From: JASGDC01 sp047605865
GTDB taxonomy: Bacteria > Actinomycetota > Actinomycetes > Actinomycetales > Micrococcaceae
NCBI GenBank assembly: GCA_047605865.1
Contig: JASGFC010000007.1
Location: forward strand, 1 to 61,694
Length of the DNA: 61,694 nt
Direction of reading: 5' to 3'
In this document: piece by piece, positions 24,898 through 34,207 of the stretch
Layout of the letters: the number at the start of each line of letters is the position of its first letter
Numbering within the stretch: position 1 is the first letter of the stretch
Program-made: the position numbers and the translations under genes
Notes under the pieces: model-generated
What the model was told of the DNA's origin: nothing
Databases searched by the model: none
What the model saw: the letters and a program-made list of their open reading frames with translations, nothing else

Positions 24898-26580
24898 ATG
24901 AAAAAAGGTTATGTCTATAATCCAGAAAAATGGCTGGAACTTATTCCTGATATCCAATCAAGAGCTGAGCTCAAAGAACTTATTGAACGCTCACAAACTG
25001 ACCCTGAAGCCCAAAAAGAATTAGATGATCGTTTCAGTAGCAACTTAAGTTTTGGTACAGCAGGCCTGCGAGCGGCTATGGATGCTGGACCAAACCGTAT
25101 GAATAGACTGGTTGTTCGCAAAGCAGCAGCTGGTATTGCGCAATACGCTAACTCTAAAGCTGACCATGTTACTGCTGTTATTGGCTTTGATGCTCGCCAT
25201 AATTCAAAGATTTTCGCTCAAGAATCAGCAGCAATTTTGACTGCAGCTGGTATTGAAACATTCATCATGCCCCGTGAACTACCAACTCCATTGCTTGCTT
25301 ATACAACCAGAAATACACCTTTCGATATTGGGATTATGGTAACTGCAAGCCATAACCCTGCTGCTGATAATGGCTATAAAGTGTATTTAGGTGGTCAACT
25401 TGTTGACAATGATGGCAAAGGTGCTCAAATTGTCCCACCGTATGACAAAGAAATTGCTGCTTGCATTGATGGCGTCGATATTTCTAATATTGCCATGGCT
25501 GATACTGGGTGGAAAACCATTGATGAAAAAACAATTGATGCTTACTTATCTCGTGTTGCTTCCTTAGTAGAACCTCAGAAGTGTTTCAAGGATTTAAACG
25601 TTGTTTATACTGCGATGCATGGTGTGGGTGCACCTATCATGTCCGCTATTTTAGAAAAGGCTGGCTTTTCTTCTGTAACGCACGTTGCTGCTCAAGATAC
25701 TCCTGATGCAAATTTTCCGACTGTTGACTTCCCTAACCCGGAAGAAAAAGGTGCTTTAAATCTAGCCATGGTTGAGGCAAAAAAACAGGATGCAGATATC
25801 ATTATTGCTCATGATCCTGATGCGGATCGTGCTGCCGTAGCATTACCCGGTGTTGATGGCATCTGGACTATGTTGCGTGGTGATCAGCTAGGCACTATCT
25901 TGGGTTGGTCCAAACTTAAAAATTCCAAGCAACCACAAAAAATGGTTCTTGCAAACTCGATTGTTTCTTCACGGATGCTGGCAACTATTGCACAGGATTT
26001 TGGTGCAAGGCATCAAGAAACACTTACAGGTTTTAAATGGATATCTCGTGTACCAAAACTAGACTTTGGGTACGAAGAAGCACTTGGCTATTGTGTTGAC
26101 CCGGATTATGTACACGATAAAGACGGTAGCTCTGCACTGCTATTAGCCTTGCAATGTGCTGCTGAGTTGAAACAAGAAGGTAAAACCTTATGGGATTTAT
26201 TGGATGAACTCTATAAAGAATATGGCCTCTTTGCCACTGACCAGTTATCTATTCGTGTTGAACAGCTCAGTGACATTCAAAATATGATGAAAACCTTAAG
26301 ATCTCAAGGACTAACTCGTATAGCTGGTTGTGATGTTGTAGAAAGTCTTGACTTAAACCACCCGCAGGGCAATCTTCCAGCAACTGATGCCCTTGTGTAC
26401 ATATGTGACAATAATACTCGCATTATTGTGCGGCCTTCAGGTACTGAACCGAAACTAAAGTGCTATCTTGAAGTAGTTATTGATCCAAAAGAACTCACAG
26501 GCCAAGCTGCGCAGGATGAAGCGCAAGCTCGCTTAGACAAAGTAAAAACCGAATTAGCTAAAACCTTAGGAGTAGCATGA
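24898..26580 (+). CDS. Alpha-D-phosphohexomutase (phosphopentomutase/phosphomannomutase PmmB-like)
   Basis: This 560-residue mutase has all four signature loops: catalytic Ser151 in T-A-S-H-N-P, the metal loop D-P-D-A-D-R near 306, the sugar loop GYEEALGYCVDP, and the phosphate loop R-P-S-G-T-E-P. The N-terminal FGTAGLRAAMDAGPNRMN places it with the PGM2/PmmB group, which acts on ribose-1-phosphate, glucose-1-phosphate or glucose-1,6-bisphosphate. Between PNP and DeoC a phosphopentomutase role (ribose-1-P to ribose-5-P) is the natural reading. AGGA is six bases before the ATG, and its stop overlaps the deoC start. Confidence 0.9.
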   Translation: MKKGYVYNPEKWLELIPDIQSRAELKELIERSQTDPEAQKELDDRFSSNLSFGTAGLRAAMDAGPNRMNRLVVRKAAAGIAQYANSKADHVTAVIGFDARHNSKIFAQESAAILTAAGIETFIMPRELPTPLLAYTTRNTPFDIGIMVTASHNPAADNGYKVYLGGQLVDNDGKGAQIVPPYDKEIAACIDGVDISNIAMADTGWKTIDEKTIDAYLSRVASLVEPQKCFKDLNVVYTAMHGVGAPIMSAILEKAGFSSVTHVAAQDTPDANFPTVDFPNPEEKGALNLAMVEAKKQDADIIIAHDPDADRAAVALPGVDGIWTMLRGDQLGTILGWSKLKNSKQPQKMVLANSIVSSRMLATIAQDFGARHQETLTGFKWISRVPKLDFGYEEALGYCVDPDYVHDKDGSSALLLALQCAAELKQEGKTLWDLLDELYKEYGLFATDQLSIRVEQLSDIQNMMKTLRSQGLTRIAGCDVVESLDLNHPQGNLPATDALVYICDNNTRIIVRPSGTEPKLKCYLEVVIDPKELTGQAAQDEAQARLDKVKTELAKTLGVA

Positions 26581-27245
26581 CACTTAATTCATATATCGAC
26601 CACACTCTACTGAAACCAAACGCTACACAGGAGCAAATCGTTAAGCTTTGTGAAGAAGCCAAAGAATATAATTTTGCTTCGGTATGCGTTAATCCAGTGT
26701 GGGTATCACTTGCTGCTCAAGAGCTTGAAGGTTCTGCCGTAAAGGTTTGTACTGTGATTGGTTTTCCTTTGGGCGCAACATCAACTGCTGCTAAAGTTGC
26801 TGAAACGCAACAGGCTATCGCAGATGGGGCTGATGAAGTTGACATGGTTATTAACATGGCTGCTGCTAATGCAGGAGACAAAAAAGCACTTGTTGCAGAT
26901 ATTTCTGCTGTTGTTCAAGCAGCTCACAGTGAAAATGCCATTGTGAAAGTGATTATTGAAACTTCTCAGCTTGATGAAAATGCTAAAGTTTTAGCAAGTG
27001 AAGCTGCTAAGGATGCTGGGGCAGATTTTGTTAAAACCTCAACTGGATTTAATGGTGGCGGTGCAACAGTTGATGATATCAAACTTATGCGTCAAACTGT
27101 AGGGCCTGATATGGGTGTTAAGGCTTCAGGTGGCGTACGTAATGCACAAGATGCGCAGGCACTTGTTGATGCTGGTGCTACTCGCCTTGGAGCAAGTGCT
27201 GGAATTGATATTGTATCTGGTGGAGAATCTAGCTCAGATTACTAA
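26577..27245 (+). CDS. deoC: Deoxyribose-phosphate aldolase
   Basis: DeoC splits 2-deoxyribose-5-phosphate into acetaldehyde and glyceraldehyde-3-phosphate, the last step of deoxynucleoside breakdown. This 222-residue class I aldolase starts with S-Y-I-D-H-T-L-L-K-P and has the Schiff-base lysine K153 in F-V-K-T-S-T-G-F. DEVDMVINM and the ASGGVRN segment are also present. GGAG is four bases before the ATG, which overlaps the mutase stop (ATGA). The 3' end faces mfd with a 17-base gap and no visible terminator. Confidence 0.96.
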   Translation: MTLNSYIDHTLLKPNATQEQIVKLCEEAKEYNFASVCVNPVWVSLAAQELEGSAVKVCTVIGFPLGATSTAAKVAETQQAIADGADEVDMVINMAAANAGDKKALVADISAVVQAAHSENAIVKVIIETSQLDENAKVLASEAAKDAGADFVKTSTGFNGGGATVDDIKLMRQTVGPDMGVKASGGVRNAQDAQALVDAGATRLGASAGIDIVSGGESSSDY

Positions 27246-27262
27246 AATTGAAGCTTTAAAAC

Positions 27263-30200
27263 TTAACTAAGGATACCTAGCAGCGCTGATATCCACGTTA
27301 GTAATTCTTTAGCTTCAGGCATGGGTTGTGGCAATGGCACCAGCACAGATGTTTCTTTCACGATAGTTCCTGGATACAGTCTGTTCAATCGCATCTGTGC
27401 AGACTCAGCAAGCTCAACAGGGGCAATGCGTACTTTATTGTTCAAACGCATGATTTCATTGATGCCAAGCATTCCTGCTTGCATTCTGAGTTGAGCAACA
27501 TTCAGTAGCATCTGAACTTCGGAAGGAATATCACCGTAACGATCTATCAGTTCTTCTTGCAGTTCTGGAATCTGAGACATTTTGTGCAAAGCAGCGATCT
27601 TCTTATAAGCTTCGAGGCGTAGTCTATCGCCGTTAATATATTCTTCCGGAATATATGCATTCAATGGTAGCTCAATCTTTATTTCAGGTGCAGTTTCTTC
27701 TTTTTCACCACGATAGTTAGCAACTGCTTCCCCAACCATGCGTAAGTAAAGATCAAATCCTACTCCTGCTATATGACCAGATTGTTCAGCTCCTAATAAA
27801 TTTCCTGCTCCACGAATTTCAAGGTCTTTCATAGCAAGTTGCATTCCTGCACCTAGCTCATTGTGGGTTGCAACAGCTTTTAGCCTTTCAATGGCTGTTT
27901 CTGAAAGTTCTTGGTCTTGATTATATAAGAAATATGCATAAGCGCGTTCACGGCTTCTACCCACACGCCCTCTTAGCTGGTGTAATTGGGATAAACCATA
28001 TTTGTCTGCGTTTTCAACTATTAAAGTGTTGGCATTTGAAATATCAAGTCCTGTTTCAATAATTGTGGTTGAAACCAAAACATCAAACTTCTGTTCCCAA
28101 AAATCAACAATAATACGTTCTAGTTCTTTCTCGCTCATCTTGCCATGAGCAACAGCTACTCTGGCTTCAGGGACTAAACGAGCAATTTTAGCTGCAGTTG
28201 CATCTATACTTTTGACACGATTGTGTACGTAGAAAATTTGGCCTTCGCGCATCATTTCCCGGCGAATTGCTGCAACAACTTGTTCATCACTATAACCACC
28301 AACATAAGTGAGAACAGGCTGACGTTCTTCAGGTGGTGTTGCCAGTGAAGACATCTCACGAATACCTGTTACGGCCATCTCTAAAGTGCGGGGAATTGGT
28401 GTAGCACTCATAGCTAAAACATCCACGTTAGTTCGTAGTTTCTTTAATTTTTCTTTGTGTTGCACACCAAAACGTTGTTCTTCATCAACAACAACTAAAC
28501 CAAGATCTTTAAAGTGAACATTATTCCCTAAAAGTTTATGCGTTCCAATGACTACATCAATAATTCCAGCTGCAACATCTTCCATCACTTGTTTAGCTTG
28601 TTTTGCTGTTTGGAATCGAGATAGCACTGCTACACGCACTGGGAATCCTCGAAATCTTTCGCTAAAGGTTTCATAGTGTTGTTGTGCAAGGATGGTAGTT
28701 GGACACAACACAGCTACTTGTTTGCCATCTTGAACTGCTTTGAACGCTGCGCGCACTGCAATTTCAGTTTTACCATAGCCAACATCGCCAGATATTAGCC
28801 TATCCATGGGAATTGGTGCTTCCATATCGCGTTTAACTTCTTCAATACTTTGCACTTGATCTACTGTTTCTACGTATGGAAAAGAATCTTCCAATTCCTG
28901 CTGCCATGGGGTATCAGTTGCAAAAGCATGACCTTGAGAAGCTTGGCGAGCAGAATATAATCTAATAAGCTCTGCTGCTATTTGTTTAACAGCTTTACGA
29001 GCTCTAGACTTTGTTTTACTCCAATCAGAACCACCCATTTTATTCAAAGTGGGTTCATCGGAACCAACGTAGGAAGAAAGTAAATCCAATTGGTCTGCAG
29101 GAACAAAAAGTCTATCTGGTGGATGCCCTCGTTTTGATGGAGCATACTCAATGACAAGATACTCACGCTGGGCTTTATTGAGCCCTACTCCCACATTACG
29201 TTGTACCATCTCTACAAAACGACCAAGCCCATGTTGTTGATGCACAACATAATCGCCTGCTTGTAATTGCAGTGGGTCAACTGCTTTCTTGCTACTTCTA
29301 CTTGTGCTCTTCCTTTGAGTTGAACTCTTTTGGACTTGCTTTTTTCCTAGTACATCATGGTCGCTAAGAATCATGAGCTGAGGTAGATCGTGGTAAAAAG
29401 AAAAATTTTGATGCGCCACTACTGTTTGAACAACAGAAGATTCAATATTTAAAGTCTCATTGAAACGACTTGTGATTCCCATAGAGTTCAAGTTCTCAGC
29501 TAAACGTTGAGCAGCCCCTACTGTTTGGCAAGAAATAATTACCGTGAAATTTTTGTGCCAATGAGCAAGTTTTTCTCGAATGGTTGTTTCATCGAAACTT
29601 CCAAGACTTGGAATTTTAAACTCTAGGTCAACGGTGGCATTGAGTATGTTAAACGAGCAGTACCTCAACCCTAAGTCTTGACACTGCTCTTTGAGAAGAT
29701 CCAAACTAATGAATTGTGAGCTACCTAAAATATCTCGTAAATCGACTGGAGAATTTTCATCATGTTCCCAGGCAGCTAGCAAAAACTCTTCACTGGTACG
29801 TTGTAAATCTGTTGCTCTTTGTTGGATACGTTCGTCTTCAATAAAAACGACATTGCTATCCTCTGGTAAGTAATGAGTGAAAAAAGTCATTTTTTGTGCC
29901 AATAACGCTATCAAAGATTCCATTCCATCAGCAGGAATACCCTGAGAAATCTTTTCAAGAATGGCTTTGCCTGGTGGAAATTCTTCAGCACGCTCAGCTG
30001 CTATTTTCTTCGTGCGAGCATCTAAAATTATTTCTTTGCACGGCACGATAGTAACGTGAGTTAGTTGTTCTTCTTCTACAAAACTTCGCTGATCAGTAAC
30101 TGCAAAGTAGGAGATAGATTCCACTTGATCACCGAAGAAATCACAACGAAGAGGATGCTCCATGTCTGGTGGAAAAATATCAATGAGTCCGCCTCGAACA

Positions 30201-30715
30201 GCAAACTCTCCACGCCTTGTTACCATATCTACTTGTTCGTAAGAAAATTCGAGCAAGTTAATTACTAGATCGTCAAGATTATATTCACTTTGAACTTGCA
30301 AAGTAATTTCTGGAAGCTTATCTAAAGCAGCTGGAAGACTTTGAGCCACTGCTCTTAAAGGACTAATAATAATTTTAGTTTCTGGGTTCTTAAGTGCTTT
30401 AAGTGCTTTGATGCGTTGAGTGATTGTTTGATTATTTGGAGATAATCTTTCATGCGGCAAAGTTTCAAGATTTGGAAAGTACACGATATTTTCTTCAGCT
30501 ACGTAATCAGAAAGCTCAGCAACTAAATTCTCTGCCTCACGCGTGGTAGCAGTTACTACCAAAACAGGACTTTGCTGTTGCTCTTGGTAGTAAGTCAAAC
30601 TTGGGGCATGAGCCCCTTCAACAATTTTGAACTTAGTATCGTTATGTTCAACGGTGAAATAATTTTTAAAAACATTAGCTTCTGCCAAAGCAGAAACAAC
30701 TGCAGAAAACCTCAT
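27263..30715 (-). CDS. mfd: Transcription-repair coupling factor Mfd
   Basis: Mfd pushes stalled RNA polymerase off lesions and recruits the UvrA excision machinery. The 1150-residue protein has the expected order. A UvrB-like N-terminal region comes first (LPHERLSPNNQTITQR near 105). The RNA-polymerase-interacting domain follows (AGDYVVHQQHGLGRF). Then come a RecG-like helicase with Walker A S-G-D-V-G-Y-G-K-T near 645 and D-E-E-Q-R-F-G, and a C-terminal TRCF domain. No ribosome site precedes the ATG, while TAAAGT lies six bases upstream. Confidence 0.97.
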   Translation of the reverse strand: MRFSAVVSALAEANVFKNYFTVEHNDTKFKIVEGAHAPSLTYYQEQQQSPVLVVTATTREAENLVAELSDYVAEENIVYFPNLETLPHERLSPNNQTITQRIKALKALKNPETKIIISPLRAVAQSLPAALDKLPEITLQVQSEYNLDDLVINLLEFSYEQVDMVTRRGEFAVRGGLIDIFPPDMEHPLRCDFFGDQVESISYFAVTDQRSFVEEEQLTHVTIVPCKEIILDARTKKIAAERAEEFPPGKAILEKISQGIPADGMESLIALLAQKMTFFTHYLPEDSNVVFIEDERIQQRATDLQRTSEEFLLAAWEHDENSPVDLRDILGSSQFISLDLLKEQCQDLGLRYCSFNILNATVDLEFKIPSLGSFDETTIREKLAHWHKNFTVIISCQTVGAAQRLAENLNSMGITSRFNETLNIESSVVQTVVAHQNFSFYHDLPQLMILSDHDVLGKKQVQKSSTQRKSTSRSSKKAVDPLQLQAGDYVVHQQHGLGRFVEMVQRNVGVGLNKAQREYLVIEYAPSKRGHPPDRLFVPADQLDLLSSYVGSDEPTLNKMGGSDWSKTKSRARKAVKQIAAELIRLYSARQASQGHAFATDTPWQQELEDSFPYVETVDQVQSIEEVKRDMEAPIPMDRLISGDVGYGKTEIAVRAAFKAVQDGKQVAVLCPTTILAQQHYETFSERFRGFPVRVAVLSRFQTAKQAKQVMEDVAAGIIDVVIGTHKLLGNNVHFKDLGLVVVDEEQRFGVQHKEKLKKLRTNVDVLAMSATPIPRTLEMAVTGIREMSSLATPPEERQPVLTYVGGYSDEQVVAAIRREMMREGQIFYVHNRVKSIDATAAKIARLVPEARVAVAHGKMSEKELERIIVDFWEQKFDVLVSTTIIETGLDISNANTLIVENADKYGLSQLHQLRGRVGRSRERAYAYFLYNQDQELSETAIERLKAVATHNELGAGMQLAMKDLEIRGAGNLLGAEQSGHIAGVGFDLYLRMVGEAVANYRGEKEETAPEIKIELPLNAYIPEEYINGDRLRLEAYKKIAALHKMSQIPELQEELIDRYGDIPSEVQMLLNVAQLRMQAGMLGINEIMRLNNKVRIAPVELAESAQMRLNRLYPGTIVKETSVLVPLPQPMPEAKELLTWISALLGILS

Positions 30716-30721
30716 CTCTTC

Positions 30722-30727
30722 ACTTTA
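30722..30727 (-). promoter_or_regulatory. Candidate -10 (TAAAGT) for leaderless mfd
   Basis: The hexamer ends six bases before the mfd ATG. GAAGAG abuts the ATG, too close for ribosome binding. Confidence 0.4.
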
Positions 30728-30865
30728 CTGTAAACTCGCCACAAAAAATAAAGAGCACCCTTGCATTTCTTGACTTTTCAGAGTGATAATAGCTTTTACA
30801 AAGTTTCAACTTTTATTCTTTTTTCAGTTAAACTGGAATAAACTGACTATTTCGCAAGAGGTTAC

Positions 30866-32461
30866 ATGCTTGAAAACAACTTAACAGACCTGCAAGAAGC
30901 AAGTCAATCTTCAAAGGCTACACCCATCTCTCTCCAAGTACAAATGGCAGATGATGCACCAGAAAAAACTATCGATATTCGTAAAACGCTACGCATCTAT
31001 ATCAAAAAATGGCCAGCAATTTTACTCTGCACTCTCCTTGGTGGTCTCCTTGGCTACGGTATAACTCTCTTGATGCATCCAGTGTATGAAGCAACCTCTG
31101 GTGGAATCCTGACTGCTCCATCATCTGGCAATCAACTAGGTGGTATCAACAACTCTGTTTCAGCAGATATGCTCGTTAAATCAAAAGCTAAAACATACAC
31201 TACGGTTGCTACCTCTAAGCCTGTAGCTGAAGGGGTTATTAAAAAACTCAATCTACAAACAAGTCCAGAAGACCTTGTAAAGCAAATTAAGGTTGAAAAT
31301 ACCAGTGATACCCCTGTTATCACTATCACTGCTAAAGGTTCAAATCCACAAAATGCTAAAGATCTAGCTGATACCTGGGTTGCTTCTCTTGCCGATGAAA
31401 TTCACAGTATTGAAAACAATCAATCTACTACTACTGCTAATCCAGATGCTCAAGATCAACAACAAGGTAATAACTCTAACGCCTTGAAGCTAGTGCCTAA
31501 CGTTAGTGCATCATTGCCTGACTCTCCTGCTTCACCTAATAAAAAACTTTTTACCGGAGTTGGTCTGGTGCTTGGTCTCTTGGCTGGGCTACTCTACGCT
31601 TGGTATCAGGGACGCTTAGATACTCGTATTCGGTCACGTGCAGCTCTTGAAGACAACTTTCCTGATACACCAATCATTGGTCTTGTTCCAGAGAGCACTC
31701 ATCCGAAGGAACTTATTAATGTTGATAGCACTGCCCCTCACAACCCTGAGGCTTATCGTTCATTAGAAGCTTTCCGAAATATTCGCACCAACTTACGTTT
31801 TGCAAACATTGATAGAAAGCTTACTGCCGTTGCTGTTACATCTCCAGAACCTCAAGATGGTAAATCAACTGTCATTTCAAACCTAGCTCTTGCTATTGCA
31901 GCCTCTGGGCAACGGGTTGTCATTATCGATGCAGATTTGAGAAGGCCAACCATTGATAAAAAGTTTGATATTACAGGAACTCACATTGGTTTAACTGAAT
32001 TACTAACTGACCAAGTTGATCTTCAAGATGCTTTAATAAACTTGCCTGAAGACCCTAACGTCTTTGTTTTACCAGCAGGAACAATCCCTCCAAACCCTAC
32101 TGAATTGCTACAGTCTCACGCTATGGAAAATCTCATTGAAACCCTTCGTGCAGAAAACTGTATTATTCTTATTGATACACCTCCACTGCTTGCAGTTTCT
32201 GACTCTGCTGCTGTATCACATTTTGTTGATGGAACTATTGTTGTTGTTTCTGCTAATGAAAGTAAAATTGAAGATATTAAAGAGTCACTTGGAATGCTTT
32301 CGCAGGTTAATGCTCGTATTCTTGGTATTGTGCTCAATAAAGTTCCAGTAACTGGCATTGATTCCCAGTATTATGGCTACTCTAGTAAAAATAATTACTA
32401 TTACAGCAACTCAGGCATACCCAATAAAAAGAAAAAGCTTAAAAAGCGCCACAAGCGATGA
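30866..32461 (+). CDS. Wzz-like polysaccharide co-polymerase fused to bacterial tyrosine kinase
   Basis: A single 531-residue chain joins a chain-length-determinant membrane module (helices near 49-71 and 226-245 with an extracellular loop between) to a cytoplasmic BY-kinase. Walker A is S-P-E-P-Q-D-G-K-S-T with Lys333. Walker A' is V-V-I-I-D-A-D-L-R-R-P, and Walker B is I-I-L-I-D-T-P-P-L. The C-terminus carries a tyrosine cluster (Y502, 503, 505, 511, 512, 513) and then a strongly basic tail. Such kinases autophosphorylate the cluster and set capsule or exopolysaccharide length and export. GAGG lies four bases before the ATG. It overlaps the next gene by four bases. Confidence 0.92.
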   Translation: MLENNLTDLQEASQSSKATPISLQVQMADDAPEKTIDIRKTLRIYIKKWPAILLCTLLGGLLGYGITLLMHPVYEATSGGILTAPSSGNQLGGINNSVSADMLVKSKAKTYTTVATSKPVAEGVIKKLNLQTSPEDLVKQIKVENTSDTPVITITAKGSNPQNAKDLADTWVASLADEIHSIENNQSTTTANPDAQDQQQGNNSNALKLVPNVSASLPDSPASPNKKLFTGVGLVLGLLAGLLYAWYQGRLDTRIRSRAALEDNFPDTPIIGLVPESTHPKELINVDSTAPHNPEAYRSLEAFRNIRTNLRFANIDRKLTAVAVTSPEPQDGKSTVISNLALAIAASGQRVVIIDADLRRPTIDKKFDITGTHIGLTELLTDQVDLQDALINLPEDPNVFVLPAGTIPPNPTELLQSHAMENLIETLRAENCIILIDTPPLLAVSDSAAVSHFVDGTIVVVSANESKIEDIKESLGMLSQVNARILGIVLNKVPVTGIDSQYYGYSSKNNYYYSNSGIPNKKKKLKKRHKR

Positions 32462-33552
32462 AAAAAAATACTAACTTTTACGCGATTGTACCTGCCGGTG
32501 GTGTGGGTTCACGGTTATGGCCTCTTTCTAGAGCTGGAGCTCCCAAATTTCTTCAAGACCTTACCGGTGATGGACAGTCTTTATTACAGGCAACATGGGA
32601 TCGTCTTGAAAAACTTGCTGATGATCGTATCGTGCTCGTTACTGGCACAAAACATGAAAAGGCAGTTCGTGAGCAACTCACCAAACTTAAAGACTCTAAC
32701 TTAATCTTAGAGTCAGAACAAAAAGATTCTGCTGCAGCCATCGGTCTTGCAACAGCAATCATCTACAAACGTAACCCACATGCAATTGTTGGTTCCTTTG
32801 CCGCCGATCATGTTATCAAGAAACAAACTCTTTTTAAGAAGGCAGTTAAGCAAGCTATTGATATTGCCATGAAAGATTACATCGTAACTTTAGGAATTGC
32901 ACCTACTTTCCCTTCTACAGGTTTTGGATATATTAAAAAAGCACGTAAATTCCGCGGGATTGATGCTGCTTACCATGTTGAAGAATTCGTTGAAAAACCT
33001 GATTTATCTCAAGCAGAACAATACCTTGCTAGCGGCCGTTACCGTTGGAATGCCGGAATGTTTGTTGCTCAAGCAAAAACTATGCTTGAAAGTTTTGAAC
33101 GTAACAATAAGGAACTCTACGATGGTTTGATGGAGATTGCGCAAGCATGGGATACGCCTGAACAAAATAAAGTACTTGCAAAAATTTGGCCCACCTTGCC
33201 AAAAATTGCTATTGACTACGTTATTGCTGAACCAGAAGCTAAAAATGGCAATGTTGCCATGATTGCTGGTCGTTTTGACTGGGACGATGTGGGTGATTTT
33301 GACTCTTTGACTCGTCTTAATGAAAAAGGAAACAATGCCACTATTCTTGGAGATCCAAAGCGTGTTATTGCTGAAGAAACAAACGGTATTATTGTTCCTC
33401 GAAGCCAGCGCATGATTACAACATACGGACTAGAAGATATTGTAATTGTTGATACTGACGATGCCCTACTTGTTACCACCAGAGAACATGCACAAGAAGT
33501 TAAAAGCATTGTTAATGCCTTGACTGACCACGGCCTAGAGCGTTACCTTTAG
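32458..33552 (+). CDS. manC: Mannose-1-phosphate guanylyltransferase
   Basis: This 364-residue nucleotidyltransferase makes GDP-mannose from mannose-1-phosphate and GTP. The signature A-G-G-V-G-S-R-L-W-P-L-S-R is at 13-25 with a lysine at 30, FAADHVI contains the metal site, and FVEKPD and W-N-A-G-M-F are typical of the family. It has no isomerase domain, so ManA does that step. Its start lies in the stop of the tyrosine kinase gene, linking GDP-mannose supply to polysaccharide export. The symbol follows family usage; mycobacterial literature calls the orthologue by other names. Confidence 0.92.
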   Translation: MKKNTNFYAIVPAGGVGSRLWPLSRAGAPKFLQDLTGDGQSLLQATWDRLEKLADDRIVLVTGTKHEKAVREQLTKLKDSNLILESEQKDSAAAIGLATAIIYKRNPHAIVGSFAADHVIKKQTLFKKAVKQAIDIAMKDYIVTLGIAPTFPSTGFGYIKKARKFRGIDAAYHVEEFVEKPDLSQAEQYLASGRYRWNAGMFVAQAKTMLESFERNNKELYDGLMEIAQAWDTPEQNKVLAKIWPTLPKIAIDYVIAEPEAKNGNVAMIAGRFDWDDVGDFDSLTRLNEKGNNATILGDPKRVIAEETNGIIVPRSQRMITTYGLEDIVIVDTDDALLVTTREHAQEVKSIVNALTDHGLERYL

Positions 33553-33614
33553 GCCACTTTGTTAAACTGTTAGACTTAAAGAACTTATATACTATACTTT
33601 TTGAGGAGATATCC

Positions 33615-34109
33615 ATGGCCAATTTTCACGAACAATCAACCCTTAATGGTTCAGTTGAGCAAGTGATTCAAGTTTTTGCATCACAAGATTTCGCACAGCA
33701 GCTTTCGCAACGTGCAGGCGCTGAACTTACTAGCTTCAACATTGATGGTGATGTGAACGGTGCCTTTACTCTTACTGCTGTTCGCGCAGCTGGTACAGAT
33801 AGGGTTCCAGACTTTGCTAAAAAATTCGTTGGCGATAAAGTTCAAGTAACACAAATTGAAAACTGGGAAGCTCCAGATGCAAATGGTAATCGTAAAGCAA
33901 CAGTACAGGTTCAAGTAGCTGGAGCACCAGCAAGCATTTCAGGTACTGAAACTCTTGTAGCTAATGGTGAAACAACAGACTACACTATTGATGGTGACCT
34001 TAACGTCAGCATTCCACTTGTTGGTAATAAAATTGCTGCAAAAGCTACTCCAGCAGCAGGGAAAGTCTTTGCTGTTCAAACACAACTGATTAACAATAAT
34101 CTACAGTAA
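33615..34109 (+). CDS. DUF2505 family protein (SRPBCC-like fold expected)
   Basis: This is a 164-residue soluble protein of the actinobacterial DUF2505 family, whose function is unknown. The N-terminal block FHEQSTLNGSVEQVIQVFASQDFAQQLSQRAG matches the family. The rest alternates strands and ends in an amphipathic helix (PAAGKVFAVQTQLINNNL), consistent with a START/SRPBCC ligand-binding fold. GAGGAG lies six bases before the ATG. A strong bidirectional terminator follows, so it is separate from rmlA on the other strand. Nothing in the sequence shows a ligand. Confidence 0.85.
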   Translation: MANFHEQSTLNGSVEQVIQVFASQDFAQQLSQRAGAELTSFNIDGDVNGAFTLTAVRAAGTDRVPDFAKKFVGDKVQVTQIENWEAPDANGNRKATVQVQVAGAPASISGTETLVANGETTDYTIDGDLNVSIPLVGNKIAAKATPAAGKVFAVQTQLINNNLQ

Positions 34110-34115
34110 ATACTA

Positions 34116-34165
34116 AAGAATAAAACCACTGTTTGCACTTTCGTGAAAACAGTGGTTTTATTCTT
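34116..34165. terminator. Bidirectional terminator between the DUF2505 gene and rmlA
   Basis: A perfect 19-bp stem (34116-34134 with 34147-34165) with a 12-base loop. A and T tracts at the stem base serve both strands. Confidence 0.9.
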
Positions 34166-34207
34166 GCTGAATGCATCCAGCAGAAATATATAACAAACTC
34201 TATCGAG

